Source of the DNA: Desulfopila aestuarii DSM 18488
GTDB taxonomy: Bacteria > Desulfobacterota > Desulfobulbia > Desulfobulbales > Desulfocapsaceae
Direction of reading: 5' to 3'
Assembly (NCBI GenBank): GCA_945863875.1
Contig: CAMBBS010000029.1
Location: 1 to 55,958, forward strand
Length of the DNA: 55,958 bases
Shown here: positions 42,980 to 51,840 of the stretch, piece after piece
Layout of the letters: each line of letters begins with the position of its first letter
How positions within the stretch are numbered: position 1 is the stretch's first letter
The notes under the pieces: model-generated
Database searches by the model: none
Seen by the model: only the letters and a program-made list of their open reading frames with translations
What the model was told of the DNA's origin: nothing
Translations under genes and position numbers: made by a program

Positions 42980-45280
42980 ATGCGTGATGTAAGCAAGGCC
43001 ATGGGCAATATTCAGCAGGATCGGGAACAGTGGCGCCAGTCCCCGATCCTGTCGTTTACCGATTTTCTGCAGGAAGTCGTTAAATATCCCGACCGGATGA
43101 TTCGCAATATATATCAGCTCTATTCAGATATGATTGATAGCCTGGTGGCAAAAGGCATTGATGAATATGGCGGAGATCCGGAGTCCATTCAATTTTTGCA
43201 ATATGACTGCAGTAAACTTTTTGTCGAAGGTTCCGACCGGCCTTTTTTCGCCGACCGCCTCTTTGCCAACCGCCTGATGCGCCATGTCGAAAGTTTCAAG
43301 GTGGGGGCAAAGCAGAACAAAATATATATCTTCGATGGTCCCCACGGCAGCGGTAAATCGACTTTTTTGAATAATATGCTGCGCTCGTTCGAGCAATATG
43401 CCAATTCGCCCGAGGGTTCCCGCTACGAGGTGGTCTGGCGGCTAAAGAACGATCATCTGGTCGGCGGGGTACACAGCTTTAATTCTCTGACCGACAAGCT
43501 GGCCTGGGTGCTGGAAAATAACGGCAAGAAAGATCTGGCCGAGGAGATGAAGTGCTTGCGCCAGGAGAATGCCGACCTAGGCGGTTATTTCGACGTGCCC
43601 TGTCCGAGCCATGACAACCCGCTGCTGCTTATTCCCAAGGATGTGCGGCGTAAATTCTTTGATGATCTTTTCGAAAACGATAAGTTCAAATGGCAGCTGT
43701 TTACCGGCAAGAAATATGAATGGATCTTCCATGAGGAGCCGTGCACCATCTGCGTTTCCCTGTATGAGGAGTTATTGAGAAAATTTCAGGATCCCCAGAA
43801 GGTTATGGAATGCATCTGCGCCCGTCCCTATATATTTAACCGACGTCTGGGGGAAGGGATATCGGTCTTCAATCCCGGGGACAAACCGCTACGGCAGGGC
43901 ATCATCAGCAACGAGATTATTCAGCGAAAACTCGATACCCTGCTGGAGGGAAAGCGGGTCAGTTATCTCTATTCCCGCTATGCCAAGACCAATAACGGCA
44001 TTTATGCCTTGATGGATATTAAATCACATAATACCGAAAGGTTAATGGAGCTGCACAATATTATCAGCGACGGCGTGCACAAGGTGGAGGACATCGAGGA
44101 GACGGTGAATTCCCTGCTCTATGCTTTGATGAACCCCGAGGACAAAAAATTACTCGAAGACCTGCACGCCTTCTCCGATCGTGTTGAATATATTAATATC
44201 CCCTATGTCCTCGATTTGAAAACAGAAGTGGATATTTATCGGGAAAATTTCGGCAAACATATCGACGAAAGTTTTCTGCCGCGGGTGCTGCATAATTTTG
44301 CCCGGGTCATTATTGCCACCAGGTTGCGGACGAAATCGGAGGCGATGGAAGAGTGGATCGGCCGGCCAGATAAGTATGAGACCTATTGTGACACCAATCT
44401 TCAATTGCTGAAGATGGAGATTTATACCGGTTACATTCCCGAATGGCTGGGGGAAGAGGATGTGACGAATTTTACCGCCAAGAGAAGGCACAGAATCGTT
44501 GCCGAATCGGAAAAAGATGGGTGGAAGGGACTTTCCGGTCGCGATTCGATTAAACTTTTCAATGATTTTTATTCGACCTATGCCCGGCCGGATAAATTGA
44601 TCGACATGTCGATGCTCGGCAAGTTTTTCAGGAAATTTTGTAAGAATGACCGGGAGATCTTGCCCATGGGCTTTCTTGATTCTTTGCTGCGCATGTATAA
44701 TTACACGGTATTGCAGGAGGTGAAGGAGTCGCTGTACTATTATAACGAGGAGCAGATCTCCCGGGAGATAATGAACTACATTTTTGCGGTGAATTTTGAG
44801 ATCGGTGCGGTCGAGACCTGCAATTTCACGGGTGAGAAACTAGAAATCACCGAAGAATTTTTTCGACGCATGGAGGACCGCCTGCAGATTGTGCCGGCCG
44901 GCCGGATGTCGTTTAGAAACAGCGTCCAGAAAACATATACCACCATTGCCCTGCCCCAGGAGATGCTGCGCGACGGCCTGCCCATCACCGAAACCGCGCT
45001 CTATCAGCATCTCTATGAAAAATGTACCTATAATCTCAAGGAAAAGGTCCTCGAACCGTTTCTGAAAAATGAAAATTTCCGGCGGGCGGTGAAGGATTAT
45101 AACCGGGAAGATTTCAAGACCTACGATAAAAAAATACAGAGCGACGTCACCTTTATGATAGAAAACCTGCAGCAGAAATTTCGCTATTCCCGACAGGGGG
45201 CAAAAGAAATCTGCATTTATGTTATCGACAATAATCTTGCCCGACAGTTTTCCGGAGAAAAACAGTTGCCCGGTAGCTGA
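42980..45280 (+). CDS. Second PrkA-like P-loop protein
   Basis: A 766-residue protein with Walker A GPHGSGKS near residue 125 and weak similarity of overall plan to PrkA (an AAA+ core then a C-terminal kinase-like part), but clearly divergent from the first gene of the operon. It has a long insertion with CTIC and CICARP cysteines. The start at ATG 42980 follows GGAGGGGTGAG; an ATG at 42953 is inside spoVR. It is the last gene of the four-gene operon. I infer that it is a second serine-kinase-like ATPase of the same system; the exact role is unknown. Confidence 0.7.
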   Translation: MRDVSKAMGNIQQDREQWRQSPILSFTDFLQEVVKYPDRMIRNIYQLYSDMIDSLVAKGIDEYGGDPESIQFLQYDCSKLFVEGSDRPFFADRLFANRLMRHVESFKVGAKQNKIYIFDGPHGSGKSTFLNNMLRSFEQYANSPEGSRYEVVWRLKNDHLVGGVHSFNSLTDKLAWVLENNGKKDLAEEMKCLRQENADLGGYFDVPCPSHDNPLLLIPKDVRRKFFDDLFENDKFKWQLFTGKKYEWIFHEEPCTICVSLYEELLRKFQDPQKVMECICARPYIFNRRLGEGISVFNPGDKPLRQGIISNEIIQRKLDTLLEGKRVSYLYSRYAKTNNGIYALMDIKSHNTERLMELHNIISDGVHKVEDIEETVNSLLYALMNPEDKKLLEDLHAFSDRVEYINIPYVLDLKTEVDIYRENFGKHIDESFLPRVLHNFARVIIATRLRTKSEAMEEWIGRPDKYETYCDTNLQLLKMEIYTGYIPEWLGEEDVTNFTAKRRHRIVAESEKDGWKGLSGRDSIKLFNDFYSTYARPDKLIDMSMLGKFFRKFCKNDREILPMGFLDSLLRMYNYTVLQEVKESLYYYNEEQISREIMNYIFAVNFEIGAVETCNFTGEKLEITEEFFRRMEDRLQIVPAGRMSFRNSVQKTYTTIALPQEMLRDGLPITETALYQHLYEKCTYNLKEKVLEPFLKNENFRRAVKDYNREDFKTYDKKIQSDVTFMIENLQQKFRYSRQGAKEICIYVIDNNLARQFSGEKQLPGS

Positions 45281-45317
45281 ACTGTATAGTTATTGGTAAA
45301 AAACTGGAAATACGGCT

Positions 45318-46034
45318 ATTCTTACTCACGCACACCCCTATGAAATATTTATTCCCCCAGGTACCGAAAAGATAATCGTCGGCACCCTACCGCCGCCGAG
45401 GTTTTCCCAGGGCCGGCTCAAGGAGCGAGATGTCGACTTCTGCTACGGCAGTTGTGATGGCACGCTCTGGCCGGTTCTCGATGAAATCTTTCGTCTTGGC
45501 CTCCGCTATGACAATTCCCGGGAGGCGGTAATCGAACGACAGGAATTTCTCATCCGGCAAAAGATCGGCATCTGCGATATTGTCGAGTCATGCCGGCGGA
45601 GCAAGATGGAGTCCTCGGACCTGGGCATGATGGCCATCCGCCAACGCAATATACTGCGGCAGCTTGGGCTGCATCCGACCATTACAACCCTGATATTTAC
45701 CGGCGGCAACAGCAAAAACGGCCCGGAATATCTGTTTCGCCGGCAATTAAAGGAACAGTTTGACACCGGCGAGACGTCAGTTGCAAAGGCTTATGGTCCC
45801 TCTGATTTGCAGCTGCACTGTGTCGACAGCGATGTCCCGAGAAAACATCAGTTTACTCTTTGCCACAGGACGTACACCACCGTTTCTCTCACCTCTCCCT
45901 CCAATGCCGCCAACCGGGCCATCGGCAGCAGCGTTTTCTACAAAAGACGTAAAGAAGCCCATCCTTCCTACACGACCTTTGACTTTCGCGTCGACCAGTA
46001 CCGGCAGGTTTTTCTGTCATCTGCCGTTGATTGA
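45318..46034 (+). CDS. Uracil-DNA-glycosylase-like protein without an ATG start
   Basis: An open frame of 238 codons carries IFIPPGTEKIIVGTLPPPRF, KIGICDIVESCRRSKM, TLIFTGGNSKNGPEYLF and TVSLTSPSNAANRA, which I recognise as the uracil-DNA-glycosylase-like fold of short DNA glycosylase relatives. The conserved N-terminus (THAHPYEIFIPPG) begins at about 45324. In that frame the only candidates before an in-frame stop at 45297 are ATT (45318) and ACG (45312); the nearby ATG at 45340 is out of frame, and the first in-frame ATG (45606) would delete the fold. So it uses a rare start codon or is a mild pseudogene. It is convergent with cbiK and overlaps its end by 18 bases. Confidence 0.6.
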   Translation: MLTHAHPYEIFIPPGTEKIIVGTLPPPRFSQGRLKERDVDFCYGSCDGTLWPVLDEIFRLGLRYDNSREAVIERQEFLIRQKIGICDIVESCRRSKMESSDLGMMAIRQRNILRQLGLHPTITTLIFTGGNSKNGPEYLFRRQLKEQFDTGETSVAKAYGPSDLQLHCVDSDVPRKHQFTLCHRTYTTVSLTSPSNAANRAIGSSVFYKRRKEAHPSYTTFDFRVDQYRQVFLSSAVD

Positions 46035-46790
46035 TTCCCCGGCTTCCATGATGTGTCGGATGATAAGTTTTTCGAGCCCCGGATGGAGACCCAGGCCGTA
46101 ATCAAGGGATTCCACCGTAATCTTTCTGCTCTGCAGCCGGGTTTGCCAGGAGGATGGGCTGTCACTGACAATGTCTCGGCGATAGTGCATGCCGGCCACG
46201 AGGAAAAGTGGCAGGATGCACACTTCGGTAAAACCACGGTCGGCGATCTCATCGGCAAGGAGGGATGAATCCGGAGATTTTTCCACCACCCCGACAAAAA
46301 TTCTCTCACCGAATTTTTTACGCAGAATTTTTTCCAGCGAGTAGTAGGCGGTCCAGATCGGATGATCGGTACCATGGCCGAGGACCAAAATGGCCTTTTG
46401 CGGCCGCTCGGCAATGACCGGCCGCAAAATTTCCCCCACCTGATGGTAGTCTTCCGGACTGGTCAGCAGCGGCCTGCCGACAGCGCACTTGAGCGGCGAT
46501 GTAGCGGCGATGCGCAGCAGACCGTGGAATTCGGTACCGGGGAATAAATGCAGGGATTGCATGATAACCGTCGGTATCCCTTGGGAGGCAAGCTGACGGA
46601 GAACTTGTGCGGGATGGTCGACGGTTGATTCCTGCCGCCCGTGCAGCTCCCGGGTGATTATTCGCGACGAATATGCCCAGATGATCTCCCTGCGGGGGAA
46701 ATGGCCGCGCAGAGCGGCGTCAATCCGGGAATAGGTGGTAACGGCCTTCGAGGTTGTGCCGAAAGCGGATATAATAATGGGAGTTTTCAT
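46017..46790 (-). CDS. cbiK: Sirohydrochlorin cobaltochelatase CbiK
   Basis: A 257-residue class II chelatase. It opens MKTPIIISAFGTTSKAVTTY; the metal-site motif VLGHGTDHP gives His139, and LVAGMHYRRDI gives His202; HLFPGTEFHG supplies a Glu (87) close to the position used in Salmonella CbiK. There is no signal peptide, so it is the cytoplasmic form that inserts cobalt into sirohydrochlorin on the anaerobic B12 route. The ATG lies exactly at the edge of the second IscB right-end relic, so its ribosome-binding region comes from that sequence. Confidence 0.88.
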   Translation of the reverse strand: MKTPIIISAFGTTSKAVTTYSRIDAALRGHFPRREIIWAYSSRIITRELHGRQESTVDHPAQVLRQLASQGIPTVIMQSLHLFPGTEFHGLLRIAATSPLKCAVGRPLLTSPEDYHQVGEILRPVIAERPQKAILVLGHGTDHPIWTAYYSLEKILRKKFGERIFVGVVEKSPDSSLLADEIADRGFTEVCILPLFLVAGMHYRRDIVSDSPSSWQTRLQSRKITVESLDYGLGLHPGLEKLIIRHIMEAGESINGR

Positions 46791-46922
46791 CTAAAATTAC
46801 AGCGTGGATACCTCTTCCTTCAGGTGGAGGAGGAAACGCTGTCTCCTCTGTAGTAGTTGTAACCATCGGCACGCTGCAAAAGAGAGCAATCTTTCCATGA
46901 AATCCCCAGGATTGTACCCGCT
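46787..46922 (-). repeat. IscB element right end, copy 2 (136 bp)
   Basis: Ungapped counterpart of 21752-21887 on the opposite strand. Read on the minus strand it encodes GTILGISWKDCSLLQRADGY, the last part of IscB, then the element's terminal hairpin and the tail CCACGCTGTAATTTTAGATGA, which ends at the cbiK start codon. No omega-RNA or other part of iscB is seen around it. Confidence 0.85.
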
Positions 46923-47248
46923 TCTGTCTTGACGGGGCATACACGATATCGTTGTCTTCCTGGCGTGGGGGGCGGATAGGTTCCTGGCGAAAATATACCC
47001 GCCCGCTGTCCACTCTGTCAAAAAAAATAATAATGACAAAATAGTATTTAAAATAAATAAGTAAAAATGATACAATATTTTGTACGGCATTACAGTTATT
47101 TTGCTTAAGCCCCTTGACAGCAGCCAGACGTCTGTAGTATTCAGAAGTTTACCTATTCAATTAAATGCTTTTATTCTTAAGCTTTGATGCCGGAAAGGAA
47201 TGGTGCAAAGAATCGGAAAGTAGAAAAAATTACCCTGGGAGAAAAACA
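46923..47248. other. Intergenic stretch between IscB relic and porin gene
   Basis: About 325 bases with no gene I can support; the part before 47,160 is AT-rich. It holds a plausible sigma-70 promoter for the porin (47114-47140). The part between 46,923 and 47,020 is less AT-rich and could be more of the original insertion, but it does not match the other copy. Confidence 0.35.
47114..47140 (+). promoter_or_regulatory. Possible sigma-70 promoter of the porin gene
   Basis: TTGACA (47114-47119, perfect -35) and TAGTAT (47135-47140) are separated by 15 bases, a little short of ideal. It is about 108 bases upstream of the porin start, leaving a long leader. Confidence 0.4.
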
Positions 47249-48787
47249 ATGGTGAAAAAAATTTCAGTCATGGCACTGGCCGGAATGCTCGCTCTGCCGA
47301 CGTTGGGCTTGGCCAGCGGCAATGCGAATGTAGCCGACCTGGAGAAAAAAATCGACGAACTGAGCAGACAACTCGATGAGCTGCGTGGCGCGATGGCCGC
47401 CCAGTCGGAACAGAACAAGGCGCTGGCGGAAAATGTCGAAGATCTTGGCACGGATATGGAGAGCATGGATGAACGGTCTGAAAAGTGGGACCTTATCTCT
47501 CGGTTTGATCTCAGTGGAGATTTTCGCAGCCGACTGGATTTTTACAACGCCGAAACCGTCTTTGGCCGCGATGTCGACAACGACACCCTGTGGACCAACC
47601 GCTTCCGCCTGAACATGCGCGTCAACGCGACGGAAAACGTCGAGTTTAAAGGCCGTCTGGCCATGTACAAGACCTGGGGCAACCAGTCCGCTTTTACTGA
47701 CGACAGTGGTGCGATGTGGCCGGTTTTTGACGGCAATGTTACCCGGTCGCCCGTCGGCAGCAGTGCTCTCTATGTTGACCGTGCCTTTGTCAACTGGAAT
47801 AATATCGGCGGCTTGCCGGTATGGTTCTCGATCGGCCGCCGGCCGACCACCGATGGTCCGCCCGCCCAGGTGAGAATGAACACCGACGAGCGTTTGGCCA
47901 CGCCGATGGCCTTTATGGACTGGCCCTTCGATGGGATATCCACGGGCTACGCCTGGAACTGGGGTATGGAAGATCTTGGCTCCAGCCGTGTCCGCTTCTG
48001 CTATGGACGAGGCTTCGAGGCCGGTTTACAGGATGGCGATGATCGAGGAGGGGTTCGAGACGGAGACGTTGAGGATATGGATTTTGCCGGGCTGAGCTGG
48101 GATATCATGAAAAAAGGTGATCGTTTTGCCTATATCCAGAGCTTTCTGGCCTTTGATCTCATCAATTATCCCAATTTCCAGGATCCGATCATCGAAGCCA
48201 ATTTCGGTGCTATGTCCGGCATGGGCCCCCGTACAAACCTTGGCGATGTCTGGCATACCGCCGCTGTCTATCAGAATAAGGTTGTCGGCTTGAATTATTT
48301 CGTTTCCGGCGGCTGGTCGCAGACCCAGCCGGACAGTGGTCTGTTTAACGACCCGTTCAGCCCGACAGGCAACACCGACAATGAAAACGGTTATTCGGCT
48401 TATGTAGGGGTGCGTTATGATCTCGATAACGCCGGTTTAAAGTTCGGCGCCGAGTTTAACTACGGTTCGGAATACTGGCTGGCAATGGCCCCGGGCCATG
48501 ATGATATTTACCAGTCCAAGCTGGCCACCAGAGGTCAGGTCTATGAGATCTACACCATCTGGGATCTGCCGACCGGCGAGGCCATCTCCAAATATGCCAA
48601 GACCTTTATGCGGCTCGGTTATCAGCACTACGAATATGATTATTCCGGATCGGGCGACTGGAATATGGCCCCCATTGATCTCGATGATAGTGCGACAATT
48701 GGGATGTTAAATTCCGTGATGCCGAATGGTTTCGATCCGGTGGAAAGTGCCGATCAGATCTATGTCACCTTCGAGGCGTTTTTCTAA
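47249..48787 (+). CDS. DUF3373-like outer-membrane porin
   Basis: A 512-residue protein with an N-terminal signal peptide (MVKKISVMALAGMLALPT, cleavage near residue 23-26), a short coiled-coil (about 28-72, VADLEKKIDELSRQLDELRG), and a long barrel part rich in alternating aromatic and polar residues (FDLSGDFRSRLDFYNAE, YVDRAFVNWNNIGGLP, ending VTFEAFF with the terminal Phe needed for outer membrane insertion). This resembles DUF3373 porins of Desulfobacterota and Campylobacterota. The start at ATG 47249 follows GGGAGAAA. The upstream in-frame ATG at 47165 would put 28 residues before the signal. Substrate unknown. Confidence 0.75.
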   Translation: MVKKISVMALAGMLALPTLGLASGNANVADLEKKIDELSRQLDELRGAMAAQSEQNKALAENVEDLGTDMESMDERSEKWDLISRFDLSGDFRSRLDFYNAETVFGRDVDNDTLWTNRFRLNMRVNATENVEFKGRLAMYKTWGNQSAFTDDSGAMWPVFDGNVTRSPVGSSALYVDRAFVNWNNIGGLPVWFSIGRRPTTDGPPAQVRMNTDERLATPMAFMDWPFDGISTGYAWNWGMEDLGSSRVRFCYGRGFEAGLQDGDDRGGVRDGDVEDMDFAGLSWDIMKKGDRFAYIQSFLAFDLINYPNFQDPIIEANFGAMSGMGPRTNLGDVWHTAAVYQNKVVGLNYFVSGGWSQTQPDSGLFNDPFSPTGNTDNENGYSAYVGVRYDLDNAGLKFGAEFNYGSEYWLAMAPGHDDIYQSKLATRGQVYEIYTIWDLPTGEAISKYAKTFMRLGYQHYEYDYSGSGDWNMAPIDLDDSATIGMLNSVMPNGFDPVESADQIYVTFEAFF

Positions 48788-48815
48788 ACAGTAAAGATAC
48801 AAGTTGAAATCCCAG

Positions 48816-48851
48816 GGGCCATGTTCATAGCAATGAACATGGCCCTTTTTT
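48816..48851 (+). terminator. Intrinsic terminator after the porin gene
   Basis: A perfect 13-bp stem GGGCCATGTTCAT / ATGAACATGGCCC with a four-base loop is followed by six T residues. Confidence 0.9.
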
Positions 48852-48902
48852 ATTGCCACCGGGCGGCGGCTGCTATACCATGATGAGGAGTGTCGTCATA
48901 AA

Positions 48903-49691
48903 ATGGTTTGCCAAAAAGAAAGGTTGTCGAGAATGGTTGTACAATACCCAATTGTTAAACAGTTTACCGAACAAGTTACCAAGCGCTGCAGCTATGCCAT
49001 GTTCGATCGCCATGGCGGCGTGAGCCGGGGCGTCTATGGTTCGCTCAATGTCGGTGAGCACGTCGGCGATCTGGTCCAGGCCGTACAGGAAAACCGCGAA
49101 AGGGTGCGGGCGAATCTGGATGTTGCCCATATCCTGTCGGCCCGGCAAGTGCATGACACCGGCATCTACTGCCTGACCGAGCCCTTGACCGGCAGCAGAG
49201 AGGTGGATGGTTTTGACGCCCTGATCACCGATCGCCCGGATGTCGGCCTGATGATCCAGCAGGCCGACTGCCAGGCGGTCCTGCTCTTTGACCCGGTGCG
49301 GCAGGTGATCGCCGCCGTGCATTGTGGCTGGCGGGGCAGTGTGCAGGGCATTCTTCCCCAGGTGCTTCAGGTCATGGGGGCAAACTATGCCACCGTACCG
49401 GCGGATGTGCAGGCCGTCATCAGTCCTTCCCTGGGTCCCTGCTGCGCCGAATTTGTCAATTACCGCCGGGAACTGCCGCCCGAGTTTGAGCAATTCATGG
49501 TCCGAAAAAATTATTTCGATTTCTGGCGGATCAGCAGGCATCAGCTGATCAATGCGGGCATGTCTGATGAGCGTATCGAGTCGGCGAACATGTGTACCTG
49601 CTGCAGTGATGATTATTTTTCCTATCGGCGGGCAACCCGTCTGCATAATGGACTGACCGGAAGAAACTGTTCGGTCATTGCTCTCAAATAA
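48903..49691 (+). CDS. pgeF: Purine nucleoside/polyphenol oxidase-family protein (YfiH/PgeF)
   Basis: A protein of up to 262 residues of the YfiH/DUF152 family, first called laccase-like, later shown to have purine nucleoside phosphorylase or cell-wall (PgeF) roles. The conserved metal site is visible: ARQVHDT, QQADCQAVLL and VHCGWRGSVQG. CTCCSDDYFSYRR near the end is also typical. Start could be the ATG at 48903 (no ribosome-binding site) or at 48933 (AAAGG upstream), which would shorten it by ten residues. Confidence 0.85.
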   Translation: MVCQKERLSRMVVQYPIVKQFTEQVTKRCSYAMFDRHGGVSRGVYGSLNVGEHVGDLVQAVQENRERVRANLDVAHILSARQVHDTGIYCLTEPLTGSREVDGFDALITDRPDVGLMIQQADCQAVLLFDPVRQVIAAVHCGWRGSVQGILPQVLQVMGANYATVPADVQAVISPSLGPCCAEFVNYRRELPPEFEQFMVRKNYFDFWRISRHQLINAGMSDERIESANMCTCCSDDYFSYRRATRLHNGLTGRNCSVIALK

Positions 49692-49721
49692 ATATCAGTT
49701 TGAAGTATTTCCCTAAAAACC

Positions 49722-50396
49722 ATGCGTATTTTACTGATTGAAGACGATGTTAAAATTGCCTCTTTTATCGAGAAGGGTTTAAAGGAAGCAGGTTTTAGTG
49801 TCGACAGATGCGGTGATGGCCAGTCAGGCCTGGAATGTGCCTTGACCGCCAGCCACGATGCCGCGGTCATCGATCTGATGCTGCCGCATCGGGACGGCCT
49901 GAGCGTCATCGAAACTATGCGCGCCGAAGAGGTCAATACCCCGGTGCTTATCCTCAGCGCCAGGCAATCCGTCGATGACCGCATCCATGGCCTGCAGCGG
50001 GGCGGCGATGACTATATGGTCAAGCCCTTTTCCTTCAGTGAGCTTCTCGCCCGGGTCCAGGCCCTTATCAGGCGGGACAAGAAAAATATCAAGCCGATGT
50101 TCCTCACCGTGGGCAAGCTGGAGATGGATCTGCTCAAACACGAGGTGGTCAGAGACGGTGAAAAAATCGAGCTGCCCGCCAAGGAATACGCTCTTCTTGA
50201 ATATATGATGCACAATCCGGGCATTGTTCTGTCCAAAACATCGATCCTTGAACGGGTCTATGACTACGCCTTTGATCCGCAGACCAACGTGGTCGATGTG
50301 CTGGTCTGCCGTCTGCGCAATAAGGTCGACAAGGACTTTCAGAACAAGATGATCCATACCGTCAGGGGCGTGGGCTATGTTCTTAAAGCTCACTAG
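49722..50396 (+). CDS. OmpR-family response regulator
   Basis: A 224-residue regulator: receiver domain with IEDD near 7-9, phospho-acceptor Asp51 (VIDLMLPHRDG), Lys101 (MVKPFS), then a winged-helix DNA-binding domain (VVDVLVCRLRNKVDKDF, VRGVGYVLK). It resembles CusR/CopR-type regulators, but metal sensing is not certain. It overlaps the kinase gene by 20 bases. Confidence 0.9.
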   Translation: MRILLIEDDVKIASFIEKGLKEAGFSVDRCGDGQSGLECALTASHDAAVIDLMLPHRDGLSVIETMRAEEVNTPVLILSARQSVDDRIHGLQRGGDDYMVKPFSFSELLARVQALIRRDKKNIKPMFLTVGKLEMDLLKHEVVRDGEKIELPAKEYALLEYMMHNPGIVLSKTSILERVYDYAFDPQTNVVDVLVCRLRNKVDKDFQNKMIHTVRGVGYVLKAH

Positions 50397-51840
50397 AGAA
50401 GATTTCACCTGGTCCCGCGCGAGAAAAGCGCTGCCGCTGTTTCTTCTTCTTTGGGTCGGAGGAATCTTGCTGGGACTGGTGTATCTTCTCAGTGTGCGCA
50501 GCCACCTGCAGACCAATGAGCGGGGACAGGTCGAGAAGATGCTCGATAGCTATCTTGCCTCGAACCGTTCGGCCAGTCGCCTGTTTGGTGCTGTTTTCCC
50601 GCAGCCGGAGCCTCTGCCGCAGGGGCTGGTTTTCCTGCGCATCCTCCAGGGCGGCGACCAGATGGTCGTGGTTGGCGAGCAGGCGGGGGCGCTCAGTTTC
50701 AAAGGACTCATCAACCTGCCGCCGGAGCGCAGCGGCGTGTGGTTGCCGCTAACAACGGGGAAAGAACAGCATATCCTGACCATAGTCGTCCGGCGCTATG
50801 ATGACGGTGTCGTCATTCAGGCGGGCATGAATGGCCGTGCCGGATATAGTCTTTTTCAGCAGCTGCTGCGCGTAACGCTGGGCATCCTTGCCGGCAGCGC
50901 GTTCCTGCTCTGGCCGCTGGCCCTCCTCTTCATCAAACGCAGCCTTGCGCCGCTGATTGTCACCAGAGCGAAAATTGCCGAACTTATCCAGCGGCCAAAG
51001 GCCGGACTCCTGCCGGAACAGGGCAACGGGCCGGAGCTGGACAGCCTGTACGGCCAGATTAATCAGCTCATCCGGCAGAATCGCCAGCTGGTGTCGGAAA
51101 TGCAGCAGTCCCTGGATAACGTTGCCCACGATCTGCGCACGCCGATGACCAGGCTGCGCTCCGTTGCCGAATATGGCTTGCAGGCGGAAAATGATACCTG
51201 GCGGCTGCGTGAGGCGCTGTCCGACTGCCTGGAAGAGTCCGACCGGGTTCTGGCCATGCTGAAGATCATGATGAGCGTCGCCGAGGCGGAGTCAGGCACC
51301 ATGCGGCTCGAATTGCAGGCCTGTGATCTCACCTCGTCCCTGCGGCAGGTGGTGACGCTGTATGAATACGTCGCCGAAGAGCAGCAGGTGGCGGTCTATC
51401 TGGAGGTAGCCCAGTCGCTGCCGGCACAGGTTGACCGTACCCGCATCTCCCAGGTATGGGCCAATCTTCTCGACAACGCCATTAAATACGGCAAGGAAGG
51501 AGGCGGCTGGGTGAAAATAGCCGGGCAGGTGGTCGGCCGGGAGGTGGTCGTCACCTTTGCCGACAACGGCATTGGTATTTCCGACAATGAACAGGGCCGG
51601 ATCTGGGAGCGACTTTATCGGGGCGATCGCAGCAGATCGCGGAAAGGCCTCGGTCTCGGCCTCAGCTATGTGCATGCGGTGGTTGCCGCGCATCAGGGCA
51701 TCGTTTCGGTGTCGAGCCGGCTGCACCAGGGTAGCTGCTTTGAAGTCCGCCTGCCTGTCGGCCAGGTAATTGGTCAATCTGCCAACCAAGCCGTTGGTCA
51801 GCTCAGCACGCAGGAAAAATCACAGACCAGCGGCGAGTGA
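50377..51840 (+). CDS. Sensor histidine kinase, two-component partner
   Basis: A 487-residue membrane kinase: two hydrophobic segments (about 20-40 and 164-187) flank a periplasmic domain of about 120 residues; then HAMP-like linker, HisKA with His251 (AHDLRTPMTR) and HATPase_c (LLDNAIKYG, ADNGIGISD, GLGLGLSYVHAVVAAH). The last 25 residues (VIGQSANQAVGQLSTQ) are low-complexity. Its end overlaps the convergent gene at 51798 by 43 bases. It is the partner of the upstream OmpR-type regulator. Confidence 0.9.
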   Translation: MFLKLTREDFTWSRARKALPLFLLLWVGGILLGLVYLLSVRSHLQTNERGQVEKMLDSYLASNRSASRLFGAVFPQPEPLPQGLVFLRILQGGDQMVVVGEQAGALSFKGLINLPPERSGVWLPLTTGKEQHILTIVVRRYDDGVVIQAGMNGRAGYSLFQQLLRVTLGILAGSAFLLWPLALLFIKRSLAPLIVTRAKIAELIQRPKAGLLPEQGNGPELDSLYGQINQLIRQNRQLVSEMQQSLDNVAHDLRTPMTRLRSVAEYGLQAENDTWRLREALSDCLEESDRVLAMLKIMMSVAEAESGTMRLELQACDLTSSLRQVVTLYEYVAEEQQVAVYLEVAQSLPAQVDRTRISQVWANLLDNAIKYGKEGGGWVKIAGQVVGREVVVTFADNGIGISDNEQGRIWERLYRGDRSRSRKGLGLGLSYVHAVVAAHQGIVSVSSRLHQGSCFEVRLPVGQVIGQSANQAVGQLSTQEKSQTSGE

